Positions 27,182 to 35,529 of a stretch of 64,000 bases of DNA are shown in pieces. The notes under the pieces were generated by a model that saw only the letters and a list, made by a program, of their open reading frames with translations, was not told the origin of the DNA and searched no databases. This stretch comes from Falsiroseomonas sp051859025. Its GTDB lineage: Bacteria; Pseudomonadota; Alphaproteobacteria; Acetobacterales; Acetobacteraceae. Positions within the stretch are counted from its first letter, which is position 1; each line of letters starts with the position of its first letter. A program made the translations under genes and the position numbers. Location: positions 1 to 64,000 of the forward strand of contig NZ_JBHYGL010000014.1 of assembly GCF_051859025.1 (NCBI RefSeq), given 5' to 3'.

Positions 27182-28332
27182 TGCATTTCGGCCTGACCGA
27201 GGAACAGATCGCCTTCCAGGACAGCGTGCGCCGCTTCGCGGAGCAGCATCTGGCGAAGGATGCCGTGGCGCGCGCGCATGATGAGCGCTTCCCCTGGGAT
27301 GTCGCGAAGCTGATGGCCGAGAACGGGCTCTTCGGCATCATGCTGCCGGAGGCGGATGGCGGCCAGGGCGGCACGCTGTTCGACGCCGTGCTGGCGATGG
27401 AGCAGATCGCCTATGTCTGCCCGCGCAGCGCGGATGTCCTCCAGGCCGGCAATTTCGGCGCTTTTCGTACGTTTGCGGAATACGCGACTCCTGGCCAGAA
27501 GGAGAAGTACTTCACCCCCCTGCTGAAGGGCGAGACGATCGCGGCCGTGGGGATGACGGAGCCCGATGCGGGGTCCGCGCTGACGGACCTGAAGACCACC
27601 TGCACCAAGGACGGGAACGGCTATCGCCTGAATGGCGGCAAGGTGTTCACCTCCAACACGGAAGATGCCGGCGTCTTCGTCATCTATTGCCGCTTCGGAC
27701 CCGGCGTGAACGGCATCGGCAGCGTCATCGTGGAACGCGGGATGGAAGGGTTCCGCCTCGGCCAGCCCAGCCGCTACATGAATGGCGAGACTTGGTGTGC
27801 GCTGTATTTCGACAACGTCTTCATCCCCGCGGAGAATGTGCTGCTGGGCGAGGGCGGGTTCCGCAAGCAGATCGCAGGCTTCAACGTGGAGCGCTGCGGC
27901 AACACCACACGCGCGCTGGCGCTCGGCGAATACTGCTTCCGCCAGGCCAAGGCCCACGCGGAACAGCGCAAGCAGTTCGGCAAGGCGCTGATGGAATTCC
28001 AGGGCCTGCAATGGAAGTTTGCCGAGATGCGCGTGGCGCTGGATAGCGCGCAGCTCCTGCTCTACCGCGCCGCCGTCGGCGCCGGGGATGGGCTGCCGGA
28101 TGCCCAGCAGATCGCGCTGGCAAAATACGCCTGCAACCAGGCCGGCTGGATGGCCTCCAACGAATCCATGCAGATCATGGGCGGCACGGGCTACAGCCAG
28201 GATCTGCTGATCGAATACTGCGTGCGCAAGACGCGGGGCTGGATGATCGCGGGTGGCAGCCTGGAGATGATGAAGAACCGCATCGCGGAAGGCATCTTCG
28301 GGCGCAGCTTCTCCCAGAGGCCGGCCAAGTGA
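27181..28332 (+). CDS. acyl-CoA dehydrogenase
   Basis: A 383-residue FAD enzyme catalysing alpha,beta-dehydrogenation of an acyl-CoA. Motifs: HFGLTEEQIAFQDSVRRFAEQ at the start, AAVGMTEPDAGSAL, GGKVFTSNTEDA and QIMGGTGYSQDLLIEYCVRKTRGWMIAGGS near the end. The catalytic Glu region of other family members is not plainly recognisable. ATG 27181 overlaps the SDR stop by one base and removes a five-residue spurious extension. It is coupled to the acyl-CoA synthetase gene by a four-base overlap. Confidence 0.9.
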   Translation: MHFGLTEEQIAFQDSVRRFAEQHLAKDAVARAHDERFPWDVAKLMAENGLFGIMLPEADGGQGGTLFDAVLAMEQIAYVCPRSADVLQAGNFGAFRTFAEYATPGQKEKYFTPLLKGETIAAVGMTEPDAGSALTDLKTTCTKDGNGYRLNGGKVFTSNTEDAGVFVIYCRFGPGVNGIGSVIVERGMEGFRLGQPSRYMNGETWCALYFDNVFIPAENVLLGEGGFRKQIAGFNVERCGNTTRALALGEYCFRQAKAHAEQRKQFGKALMEFQGLQWKFAEMRVALDSAQLLLYRAAVGAGDGLPDAQQIALAKYACNQAGWMASNESMQIMGGTGYSQDLLIEYCVRKTRGWMIAGGSLEMMKNRIAEGIFGRSFSQRPAK

Positions 28333-30371
28333 CGCCGCTGGCGCAGGCGCTGCTCAATCCGCGCCGCATCGCCCTCATCGGTGCTTCCGCCGATGAGGGA
28401 AGGCTGACGGCGCGGCCGCAGCGCTACCTGCGCCGGCATGGCTATACCGGAGACCTGTTCCCGGTGAATCCCCGCGCGGCGGAGGTACTGGGCGAACGCG
28501 CCTATGCCTCGCTCGACGACATCCCGGGCGAAGTCGATTTCGCCTATATCCTGCTGGGCACCGACAATGTCGAAGCCCAGGTCGCCGCCTGCGCCACGCG
28601 CGGCATCCCGCTGGCCTGCGTGCTGGCCGATGGATTCGCGGAGGCGGGGCCGGAGGGTGCGGCCCTGCAGGCGCGCGTCCTGGCCGCGGCGAAGGCGGGC
28701 GGGATGCGGCTGCTCGGCCCGAATTCGATGGGCGTGGTTAACGCCAATGCCCGCACGGCGCTGACGACCAATGCGGCGCTCGAGGCCGAGACGCTGCCGG
28801 CGGGACGCGTCGCGCTGATCTCGCAATCCGGCTCCATGATGGGTGCGCTGCTGTCGCGCGGCGCGGCGCGGGGGCTCGGCTTCTCCCACCTCATCGGCAC
28901 GGGGAACGAGGCCGATCTGACGGCGGGGGAGATCGCCTCGCTCGCGCTCGATGATCCCGATGTGGATGTGGTGTGCCTGTTCCTGGAAGCGATCCGCGCA
29001 CCGGACCAGATGGCGGCGGCGGCGGCGAAGTCCCATGCGCTCGGCAAGCCCATCGTCGCGCTGAAGCTCGGCCGCAGCCCCTTCGGCGCGGAACTCGCCA
29101 ACAGCCATACCGGCGCGCTGGCCGGCAGCGATGCGGCGGCGGATGCCTTCTTCCGCGCGCATGGCATCCTGCGCGTGACCATGCTGGAAGCGTTGCTCGA
29201 GCTGCCGCTTCTCGTGGCAGGCCGGCGTCCCGCCACGCGCACCCATCGCGGCGTCGGCGTTATGACCACCACGGGCGGCGGCGGCGCGCTGGCGGTGGAC
29301 GCGCTGGGGGTGCTGGGGATCGAGGCGAAGAAGCCCGATGCCGTCGCCTCCGCGAAGCTGGAAGCGGCCAAGCTTCCGCATCACGCGCGCCTGCTGGACA
29401 TGACGCTGGCCGGCACCAGGCCGGACCGCGTGATGGCGGGGCTGGATGCGCTGCGCAGCGCGGGAGACACGGACCTCGCGCTGGTCGTTGTCGGCTCCTC
29501 CGCCCAGTTCAGGCCCAAGGATGCTGTCGGCGGCGTGGTCGAAGCGGCGAAGATCCCAGGAAAACCCATTGCCGCCTTCCTGGCGCCGCAGGCGGAAGCC
29601 TCGCTCCGCATGCTGGCGGAAGCGGGCATCGCCGCCTTCCGCACGCCGGAGGGAGCCGCCGACGCGATCCGCGCCTTCTGCGACTGGCGCGCGCCCGTCG
29701 CCACGCCGGCCGCCAGCCCGCCCGCGGTGACGCTGGCGGCGGAGCCGGATGAGGCCGATGCGCGGGCGCTCTTCGCCGCGCTGGGCCTCGCCTCGGACAG
29801 CCGAGTTATGCAGGACGAGCCGCCAGCCGGGCTGCGCTATCCCGTGGCGCTGAAGATCCTGTCGCCGGACCTGGCGCACAAGACGGAAGTCGGTGGTGTC
29901 GCGCTGCACATCGCGGATGAGGCCGCGCTGCGCGATGCGGCCGCCGCCATGCGGGCCCGCGTCTCTGCGGCGGCGCCGGATGCGCGCATAACGGGGATGC
30001 TGGTGCAGCCCATGGCGAAGGGGCTGGCGGAGGCGATCCTCGGCTTCCGTCGCGATCCGGAAGTGGGCCCGGTTGTGCTGCTGGGCGCCGGCGGCGTGAT
30101 GTCCGAACTCCATCGCGACATCGCGCTGCGCCTGGCACCCGTCAGCCTCGACGAAGCCCATGCGATGATCGGGGAGGTCCGCGCGATGAAGCCGCTGACG
30201 GGCTGGCGCAACCTGCCGAAGGGCGACCTGGAGGCGCTGGCAAGCGCCATCGTCGCCGTCTCCGCCCTGGCGGCGGTGCCGGAGGTTGCGGAGGCGGAGA
30301 TCAACCCGCTGATCGTCGGACGGCCTGGTGAGGGCGTGACCGTCGCCGATGCCTGGGTGGTGCGGGCGTGA
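28329..30371 (+). CDS. ADP-forming acyl-CoA synthetase (acetate--CoA ligase family)
   Basis: A 680-residue fusion of alpha and beta parts. It has the CoA-binding domain (RRIALIGASADEGRL), succinyl-CoA-ligase-like domains with RVALISQSGSMMGALL, the phospho-His region ANSHTGALAGSD, and a C-terminal ATP-grasp part (PVALKILSPDLAHKTEVGGV, VLLGAGGVMSEL). It would interconvert an acyl-CoA and free acid with ATP/ADP. It starts with GTG overlapping the dehydrogenase stop. Its place among dehydrogenases suggests activation or release of the acid metabolised by this operon. Confidence 0.88.
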   Translation: MTPLAQALLNPRRIALIGASADEGRLTARPQRYLRRHGYTGDLFPVNPRAAEVLGERAYASLDDIPGEVDFAYILLGTDNVEAQVAACATRGIPLACVLADGFAEAGPEGAALQARVLAAAKAGGMRLLGPNSMGVVNANARTALTTNAALEAETLPAGRVALISQSGSMMGALLSRGAARGLGFSHLIGTGNEADLTAGEIASLALDDPDVDVVCLFLEAIRAPDQMAAAAAKSHALGKPIVALKLGRSPFGAELANSHTGALAGSDAAADAFFRAHGILRVTMLEALLELPLLVAGRRPATRTHRGVGVMTTTGGGGALAVDALGVLGIEAKKPDAVASAKLEAAKLPHHARLLDMTLAGTRPDRVMAGLDALRSAGDTDLALVVVGSSAQFRPKDAVGGVVEAAKIPGKPIAAFLAPQAEASLRMLAEAGIAAFRTPEGAADAIRAFCDWRAPVATPAASPPAVTLAAEPDEADARALFAALGLASDSRVMQDEPPAGLRYPVALKILSPDLAHKTEVGGVALHIADEAALRDAAAAMRARVSAAAPDARITGMLVQPMAKGLAEAILGFRRDPEVGPVVLLGAGGVMSELHRDIALRLAPVSLDEAHAMIGEVRAMKPLTGWRNLPKGDLEALASAIVAVSALAAVPEVAEAEINPLIVGRPGEGVTVADAWVVRA

Positions 30372-31213
30372 CGCCGGCCGCGCCCGGTGCCACGCTGCGT
30401 GCCATGAACGCCGAAGACCTGATCCGCGCGCGCTACGGCGCCCTGCCCTTCGCCCCGGTCGATGTACCGGCTGCGCTGGCCGAGTTGCTAAGCCGCAGCG
30501 TCACGCGGCGCTACACCGCCGATCCCGTGCCGGATGCGCTGCTGGATACGGTGCTGGCGGGCGCGCAATCCGCGCCGGCGAAGTCCGACCTGCAACAGTT
30601 TTCGATCCTGGTGACGCGAGACCCGGTCAAGATCGCGGCCATCGCCGATGCCATCGGCACCATGCCGTGGATCAAGGAAGCGCCGGTGCTGCTGATCTTC
30701 TGCGGCGACATCCGCCGCGGGCGACAGGTCTGCGCGCATCACGGCCTGGCGCATGCCAATGACAGCGTCGACACCTTCCTCAACGCGAGCGCGGATGCGG
30801 CGCTGGCCATGGGGTTCTGCGTGATGGCGGCGCATCACGCGGGGCTCGGCACCTGCCCGATCTCCTATGTGCGGAACAACCTCGATCTGGTGGCGTCGCT
30901 GTTCGGGCTGCCGGAAGGCGTCTTCCCGGTGGCCGGGCTGACACTCGGCTTTCCCGCCGCGCGCAACGCGACCTCGCCACGCCTGCCGCCTTGCGTGGTC
31001 GTGCATCGCGAACGCTATGACGACAGCGGCCTTGTGCCCGCCCTGCCCGCCTATGATGCGCTGCGCCCGCCGGGCAAGCCGCGTTACCCGGAAGCGCATG
31101 GCCCGAAGCCCGAGGGCTGCACATGGAGCGAGAACGCCGCGCGGCAGCTATCCGTGCCGGAGCGCGCGAATTTCCGCGCCTGGCTGGCATCGAGGGGCCT
31201 GAACCTTGACTGA
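30368..31213 (+). CDS. nitroreductase-family flavoprotein
   Basis: A 281-residue FMN protein of the nitroreductase fold: SRSVTRRYTADPVPDALLDTVLAGAQSAPAKSDLQ near the N terminus, DAALAMGFCVMAAHHAGLGTCPISYVR in the middle and LTLGFPA. GTG 30368 overlaps the upstream stop; ATG 30404 (MNAEDLIRARYG) is an equally reasonable start. A tail of about 60 residues follows the core. It lies in the same overlapping operon as the acyl-CoA enzymes; the substrate is unknown. Confidence 0.83.
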   Translation: MTPAAPGATLRAMNAEDLIRARYGALPFAPVDVPAALAELLSRSVTRRYTADPVPDALLDTVLAGAQSAPAKSDLQQFSILVTRDPVKIAAIADAIGTMPWIKEAPVLLIFCGDIRRGRQVCAHHGLAHANDSVDTFLNASADAALAMGFCVMAAHHAGLGTCPISYVRNNLDLVASLFGLPEGVFPVAGLTLGFPAARNATSPRLPPCVVVHRERYDDSGLVPALPAYDALRPPGKPRYPEAHGPKPEGCTWSENAARQLSVPERANFRAWLASRGLNLD

Positions 31214-31895
31214 CTCCAAGGACCCGACGGCCGACAATCCCGGGGGCGCGGACCTCGTTCCGGCCAAGGCCGCGAAGAAGCACGCGGTGAAGCCGCGCCA
31301 CGCCGCCAGCCTCATCGTCTGGCGCGACGGCCAGGACGAGCCCGAGATCCTGATGGGCATGCGCCACGCCAAGCACAAATTCATGCCGAGCGTGCTGGTC
31401 TTCCCCGGCGGCCGCGTGGACCGCGCCGATCATGGCGTGAAGGTGCTGGCCGAACTCAAGCCGGTAACGCTCTCGCTGCTCGCGCATCGCGCACCGCCGT
31501 CCCTGGCCCGGGCGCTGGGCGTGGCGGCGGTGCGGGAGTTGCATGAGGAAACCGGGCTGCTGATGGGGGAGATGAAGGGCCAGCGCTTGCTCGCCGATCT
31601 CTCCGCGCTCGACTATCTCTGCCGTGCCGTCACGCCGACCTCCCGCTCCATGCGCTTCAACGCGCGCTTCCTGATCGCGCCCGCCAGCGCGGTGCGGGGG
31701 GAGATCGCGGGGTCCGGTGAACTGGAAGGGCTCGACTGGTATCCGCTGTCGAAGGCGCTGAAGGCGAAGCTGGCCAACATCACCGAACGCATCCTGGTGG
31801 AGTTTCGGGAATGGCACGCGACGGCGCCTGACGCGCGCGCCGCGATGCCGAAGATCGTCTATCGCGGCAACGACAATCGGATGAGCGACGAGTAG
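31206..31895 (+). CDS. Nudix hydrolase
   Basis: A 229-residue Nudix-superfamily protein. The box is visible as VAAVRELHEETGLL after an FPGGRVDRADHG segment; the spacer between them is longer than usual, as in the NUDT7/NUDT19-like CoA-type group. Start TTG 31206 overlaps the nitroreductase end by 8 bases. It is the last gene of the acyl-CoA operon. A CoA or acyl-CoA diphosphatase role would suit the context but is an inference. Confidence 0.8.
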   Translation: MTDSKDPTADNPGGADLVPAKAAKKHAVKPRHAASLIVWRDGQDEPEILMGMRHAKHKFMPSVLVFPGGRVDRADHGVKVLAELKPVTLSLLAHRAPPSLARALGVAAVRELHEETGLLMGEMKGQRLLADLSALDYLCRAVTPTSRSMRFNARFLIAPASAVRGEIAGSGELEGLDWYPLSKALKAKLANITERILVEFREWHATAPDARAAMPKIVYRGNDNRMSDE

Positions 31896-31899
31896 CGCC

Positions 31900-32784
31900 T
31901 CAGCGCGCCTCGAATACCTCGCCATCCCTGGCCGCGGCGCCCTCCGCCGCCAGCTTGATGAGGTGTGCCAGCAGGCTGCGCGCGGCGGCCGGGACCAGGC
32001 GCATGTCGAGCGTCGGCCCGTAAGCCGCCGGCACCAATTCCAGCGCCGTGGCGCGCCGCGCCGCCCGCAGCGCGTCCAGCACCTTCGCCTCGCGCTCCAG
32101 CCGATGCGCGGCCAGCGCGGCCACGAAGGGCGCGGGGTCGGGCAAGGGCGGGCCGTGGCCTGGCAGGTACAGGTCGTGGTCGCGCTCCGCCAGCCTGGCC
32201 AGGGACGCCATGTAGGCCGCCATGTCGCCATCGGGCGGGCTGACCACGGTGGTGGACCAGCTCATCACATGATCGGCGCTGAATAGCGTGCCGCTGCCGG
32301 CCTCGTTCTCCAGCGCGAAGCAGAGGTGGTTGGCGCAATGGCCGGGCGTGTGCAGCGCCGTCACGCGCCAGTCATCGCCTTCCAGCACGGCGCCATCGGG
32401 CAGGATCGCGTCGGGGCGGAAGTCGTGGTCGCCACCCTCCCCGCCCTGCTCCGGCGGCGTGATATGCGGGCCGAAGCCGAAGGTGGCCGCACCGGTCGCC
32501 GCGACCAGTGCGGCGACGCCGGGGGAATGGTCGCGATGCGTGTGGCTGACCAGGATATGCGTGATCGCCTCCCCCGCCGTCGCCCGCAGGATCGCCTCGC
32601 ATTGCGCGTCATCCGCCGGCCCGGGGTCCAGCACCGCCACGCGGCCCTGGCCGATCAGATAGGTGTTGGTGCCGCGCCAGGTGAAGGGGCCGGGATTGCC
32701 GCAGAGGATGCGCCGCACCCCCGGCGCCACCTGCTGCACCACGCCAATCGCGGCGCTGTCATCGCGCAGGAACGGAATGCTCAT
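31900..32784 (-). CDS. MBL-fold metallo-hydrolase (LACTB2-like)
   Basis: A 294-residue cytosolic hydrolase. Motifs: TNTYLIGQGRVAVLDPGP, metal motif SHTHRDHSPG, TALHTPGHCANHLCF, FSADHVMSW and LYLPGHGPP, followed by a C-terminal winged-helix-like region. This is the glyoxalase-II/LACTB2 arrangement. ATG 32782-32784 overlaps the stop of the upstream transporter gene by four bases; the longer frame to 33108 is a shadow inside it. The substrate is unknown. Confidence 0.87.
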   Translation of the reverse strand: MSIPFLRDDSAAIGVVQQVAPGVRRILCGNPGPFTWRGTNTYLIGQGRVAVLDPGPADDAQCEAILRATAGEAITHILVSHTHRDHSPGVAALVAATGAATFGFGPHITPPEQGGEGGDHDFRPDAILPDGAVLEGDDWRVTALHTPGHCANHLCFALENEAGSGTLFSADHVMSWSTTVVSPPDGDMAAYMASLARLAERDHDLYLPGHGPPLPDPAPFVAALAAHRLEREAKVLDALRAARRATALELVPAAYGPTLDMRLVPAAARSLLAHLIKLAAEGAAARDGEVFEAR

Positions 32785-33692
32785 TGCTTCTTCCTCCCGC
32801 GCAGCAGCTCGCGGTGCATGATGTAGAGGCTGGCGGCGACGATCGCCGAGGCGCCCGCCAGGGTCCAGAGGCTCGGCACGTCGCCGAAGAAGACGACGCC
32901 GAACAGGATCGCCCAGAGCAGCGAGGAATAGGAATAGGGCGCGAGCGCCGAGACCTGCGCGCTGGCCCAGGCCTCCGTCAGCAGCGTCTGCGCCACGCCG
33001 CCGAGCGTGCCGATCGCCATCAGGATCAGCATGTCCTGCCAGCTCGGCGTGACCCAGACGAAGGGCAGCGCCAGGCCGATGATCCCTGTCATCAGCAGGG
33101 ATTGCCACATGACGATGGTGGTGGAGGCCTCCGTCGCCGAGAGGCTGCGGACCATCAAGGTGGTGATGGCGGAAAAAATTCCATGCGTGGTGGCCGCGAT
33201 GATGCCCATCCGCGCCGCACCGCCGAAATCTCCGGTGAAGGCGCCCTGGCCGAAGGCGATGATGAGAATGCCGAGAAAACCGGCCAACACCGCGCCGGCG
33301 CGGTGCAGCCCCACCTTCTCCCCCAGGAAGGGGATGGACAGGATCGTCACGAACAGCGGCGTGGCGTTGGTCAGCGCCTGGTGCTCCGCCAGCGGCAGCA
33401 CGCCCAGCGCGTAGAAGGAACAGGCGGTGGCGCAGACGCCGCTGGCCGCGCGCACGAAATGCCCGCCGAGGCGCTTGGTCTTCAGCACGGAGGTGAAGCC
33501 GGTGGTGAAGCCCGTGCGCCGCAGCACGATCAGCGCCACCACCGGCAGGGCGAAGGCGCTGCGGAAGAACATCTGCTCCTCGAATGGCACGCGGCCGGCC
33601 AGCGACTTCACCAGCACCGACATCAAGGCGAAAAGCGCGCAGGCCGAGAGCATGAAGATCACGCCGCGGCGCAGATCATGGCGCAACGGCAT
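32781..33692 (-). CDS. EamA/DMT-family transporter
   Basis: A 303-residue protein with about ten membrane helices and the two-repeat EamA layout (for example ALTNATPLFVTILSIPFLGEKVGLHRAGAVLAGFLG in repeat 1 and SVLLW-type ALAPYSYSSLLWAILFGVVFFGDVP in repeat 2). Such proteins usually export small metabolites. It is paralogous to the next gene upstream, which shares LLGEKVGW and ALAPYEYTTLLWGG. Confidence 0.87.
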   Translation of the reverse strand: MPLRHDLRRGVIFMLSACALFALMSVLVKSLAGRVPFEEQMFFRSAFALPVVALIVLRRTGFTTGFTSVLKTKRLGGHFVRAASGVCATACSFYALGVLPLAEHQALTNATPLFVTILSIPFLGEKVGLHRAGAVLAGFLGILIIAFGQGAFTGDFGGAARMGIIAATTHGIFSAITTLMVRSLSATEASTTIVMWQSLLMTGIIGLALPFVWVTPSWQDMLILMAIGTLGGVAQTLLTEAWASAQVSALAPYSYSSLLWAILFGVVFFGDVPSLWTLAGASAIVAASLYIMHRELLRGRKKQ

Positions 33693-34694
33693 CTAGGGCA
33701 CCTTGCCATGGGCGGCGTTGCGCGAAGCCGCCTCGGCCTCCCGCTTGCGCACATGCTCCCGGTGCAAATTGTAGAGGCCGGCGGCCATGACGATCAGCGC
33801 GCCGATCAGCGTGTTCACCGCCGGCACTTCCGCCCACAGCAGGAAGCCGAGGATGCCGCCCCACAGAAGCGTCGTGTATTCGTAGGGCGCCAATGCCGAG
33901 ACCGGCGCGATGGCGAAGGCGCGGGCGAACAGGAAATGCGCGCAGCCATTGGCCAGGCCGAGGAAGGCCAGGCACAAAGTCACGTCCCAGGCCGGGATCA
34001 GCGGGCCGAGCGGCGGGAAGACCGGCAACAGGAGAAAACCCATCGGCACATGCGCGGCCAGCAGCGCGAAGGCGATGGCCTGGGGCGTATCGGTACGCGC
34101 CAGCACGCGCGTCCAGATGCGCGTCAGCGCCAGCAGCGCCGCGGCGGCCAGCAGCATCCCCGCCTCCCACCGCCACAACTCGCCGCCGGGCTGCAGGATG
34201 ACCATCACGCCCAGGAAGCCCACGCAGGTGCTGGTCCAGCGCCGCCAGCCCACCTTCTCCCCCAGCAGGGGGATGGCCAGCACCGTCATCATCAGCGGCG
34301 CGGCGGCGTTCACGGCATAGGACCCGCCCAGCGGGAAGCCCTGGAACCAGGCGAGGTAGAAGGACACGGTGACGGCGCAGTGCAGGATGGAGCGCAGCGC
34401 CAGCAGCGGCCGGCGCACCGGCACCAGGCCCTGGCCGCGCGACAGGATGGCGATGGCGATCATGCCGAAGACGCCACGCCAGATCATGGCGACGGCAACG
34501 CCCACTTCCGGCAGCGCCCATTTCACCGCGGCATCCGCGCCGGAGATGATGCCATAGCCCAGCGCGACGACGGCGATGCCCTTGATCGTGTCCTGCGTCA
34601 GCGGCAGGCGGGGCGTCAGCGGCAGGCGGGGGCGCGACGTGGGGGGGGCCCGGGGGGATGGACCCGTCGTCGCGCCGGGTGTTCGGTCAGCCAA
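33693..34694 (-). CDS. EamA/DMT-family transporter, paralogue
   Basis: A 333-residue, ten-helix transporter similar to the downstream gene and ending exactly where that gene begins. Its N-terminal 34 residues are polar and include a duplicated RLPLT module, encoded by two direct copies of a 16-base sequence near 34605-34632. The true start may lie after this tail. The gene overlaps the hydratase stop by 8 bases. The substrate is unknown. Confidence 0.85.
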   Translation of the reverse strand: MADRTPGATTGPSPRAPPTSRPRLPLTPRLPLTQDTIKGIAVVALGYGIISGADAAVKWALPEVGVAVAMIWRGVFGMIAIAILSRGQGLVPVRRPLLALRSILHCAVTVSFYLAWFQGFPLGGSYAVNAAAPLMMTVLAIPLLGEKVGWRRWTSTCVGFLGVMVILQPGGELWRWEAGMLLAAAALLALTRIWTRVLARTDTPQAIAFALLAAHVPMGFLLLPVFPPLGPLIPAWDVTLCLAFLGLANGCAHFLFARAFAIAPVSALAPYEYTTLLWGGILGFLLWAEVPAVNTLIGALIVMAAGLYNLHREHVRKREAEAASRNAAHGKVP

Positions 34695-35529
34695 GTGGCT
34701 GCCCTTCGAGGATCGCTTCCGCCTGCATGCAGGTGGCGCCGGTATCGTCGCGCGTCTCCAGCATCACCTGGCCGGCTTCCTCCCGCCGCAGCACCGTCAG
34801 CGCCCGGCTGTCGAAGCAGGGGCGGCGGCCGCGATAGGCGAAGCGCGCCAGGCGGGCGCCGGCGGCGGCGTGGTCCAGCGCATGGTGGGCCATGAAGGTG
34901 GCCTGCAGCGGGCCATGCACCACCAGGCCGGGATAGCCTTCCTCCCCGGTCACATAGGGGTGGTCGTAGTGGATGCGGTGTCCGTTGCCGGTCAGGGCGG
35001 AGTAGCGGAACAGCATGACGCTGTCCGGCACCACCACCGTCGCCACCGCATCGGGCCAGGCGGGGGCGGGGTCCGCCGCCTTCACCGCCGCGCCATCGGC
35101 GCCGCGATAGACGATGTCCTGCTCCTCCTCCACCGCGAGGCCCGCGGGGCCTTCCACGCGATGCTGGACGGTGACGAAGACGAGGCGCCCGGCGCCGCCC
35201 GATTTCTCCGCCACCTTCAGGATGGTGCTGGTGCGCCGCACGGCATCGCCGATGCGCAGCACGGCGCCCGGGAAGGCAACGCGCCCGCCGGCCCACATGC
35301 GGCGCGGCAGGTCATGCACGGGCGGCAGGAAGCCGCCGCGCTTCGGGTGGCCGTCGGGGCCGATGCCGTCGGGCATCACCCAGTCCTGGAACAGCATCCA
35401 GTGCCACAGCGGCGGCAGCGCCGCCGGCACGGGCCGGCCCAGCGTCGCGGCCAGGCCGCGGACCAGGCGGGCATCCAGCGTGTCCTCCCGGATGTCGGTT
35501 TTTCCGACGTAGTCTTCGTAGGCCATCAT
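34687..35529 (-). CDS. MaoC/hot-dog dehydratase (mesaconyl-C4-CoA hydratase-like)
   Basis: A 280-residue double hot-dog protein. The N-terminal half has YEDYVGKTDIREDTLDARLVRGLAATLGRP, WHWMLFQDW and RRMWAGGRVAF. The C-terminal half has FRYSALTGNGHRIHYDHPYVTGEEGYPGLVVHGPLQATFM, which holds the hydratase-2-like Asp/His pair. The pattern matches the mesaconyl-CoA hydratase/HTD2 family. ATG 35527-35529 overlaps the upstream stop (ATGA); the much longer frame to 36480 lies inside the GT-C gene and is rejected. Confidence 0.83.
   Translation of the reverse strand: MMAYEDYVGKTDIREDTLDARLVRGLAATLGRPVPAALPPLWHWMLFQDWVMPDGIGPDGHPKRGGFLPPVHDLPRRMWAGGRVAFPGAVLRIGDAVRRTSTILKVAEKSGGAGRLVFVTVQHRVEGPAGLAVEEEQDIVYRGADGAAVKAADPAPAWPDAVATVVVPDSVMLFRYSALTGNGHRIHYDHPYVTGEEGYPGLVVHGPLQATFMAHHALDHAAAGARLARFAYRGRRPCFDSRALTVLRREEAGQVMLETRDDTGATCMQAEAILEGQPLG

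Noticed and set aside
32784..34895. 703-codon open frame on the plus strand
   Set aside because: It is antisense to two EamA transporter genes with evident helices and overlaps; its Q/H/R-rich translation has no domain.
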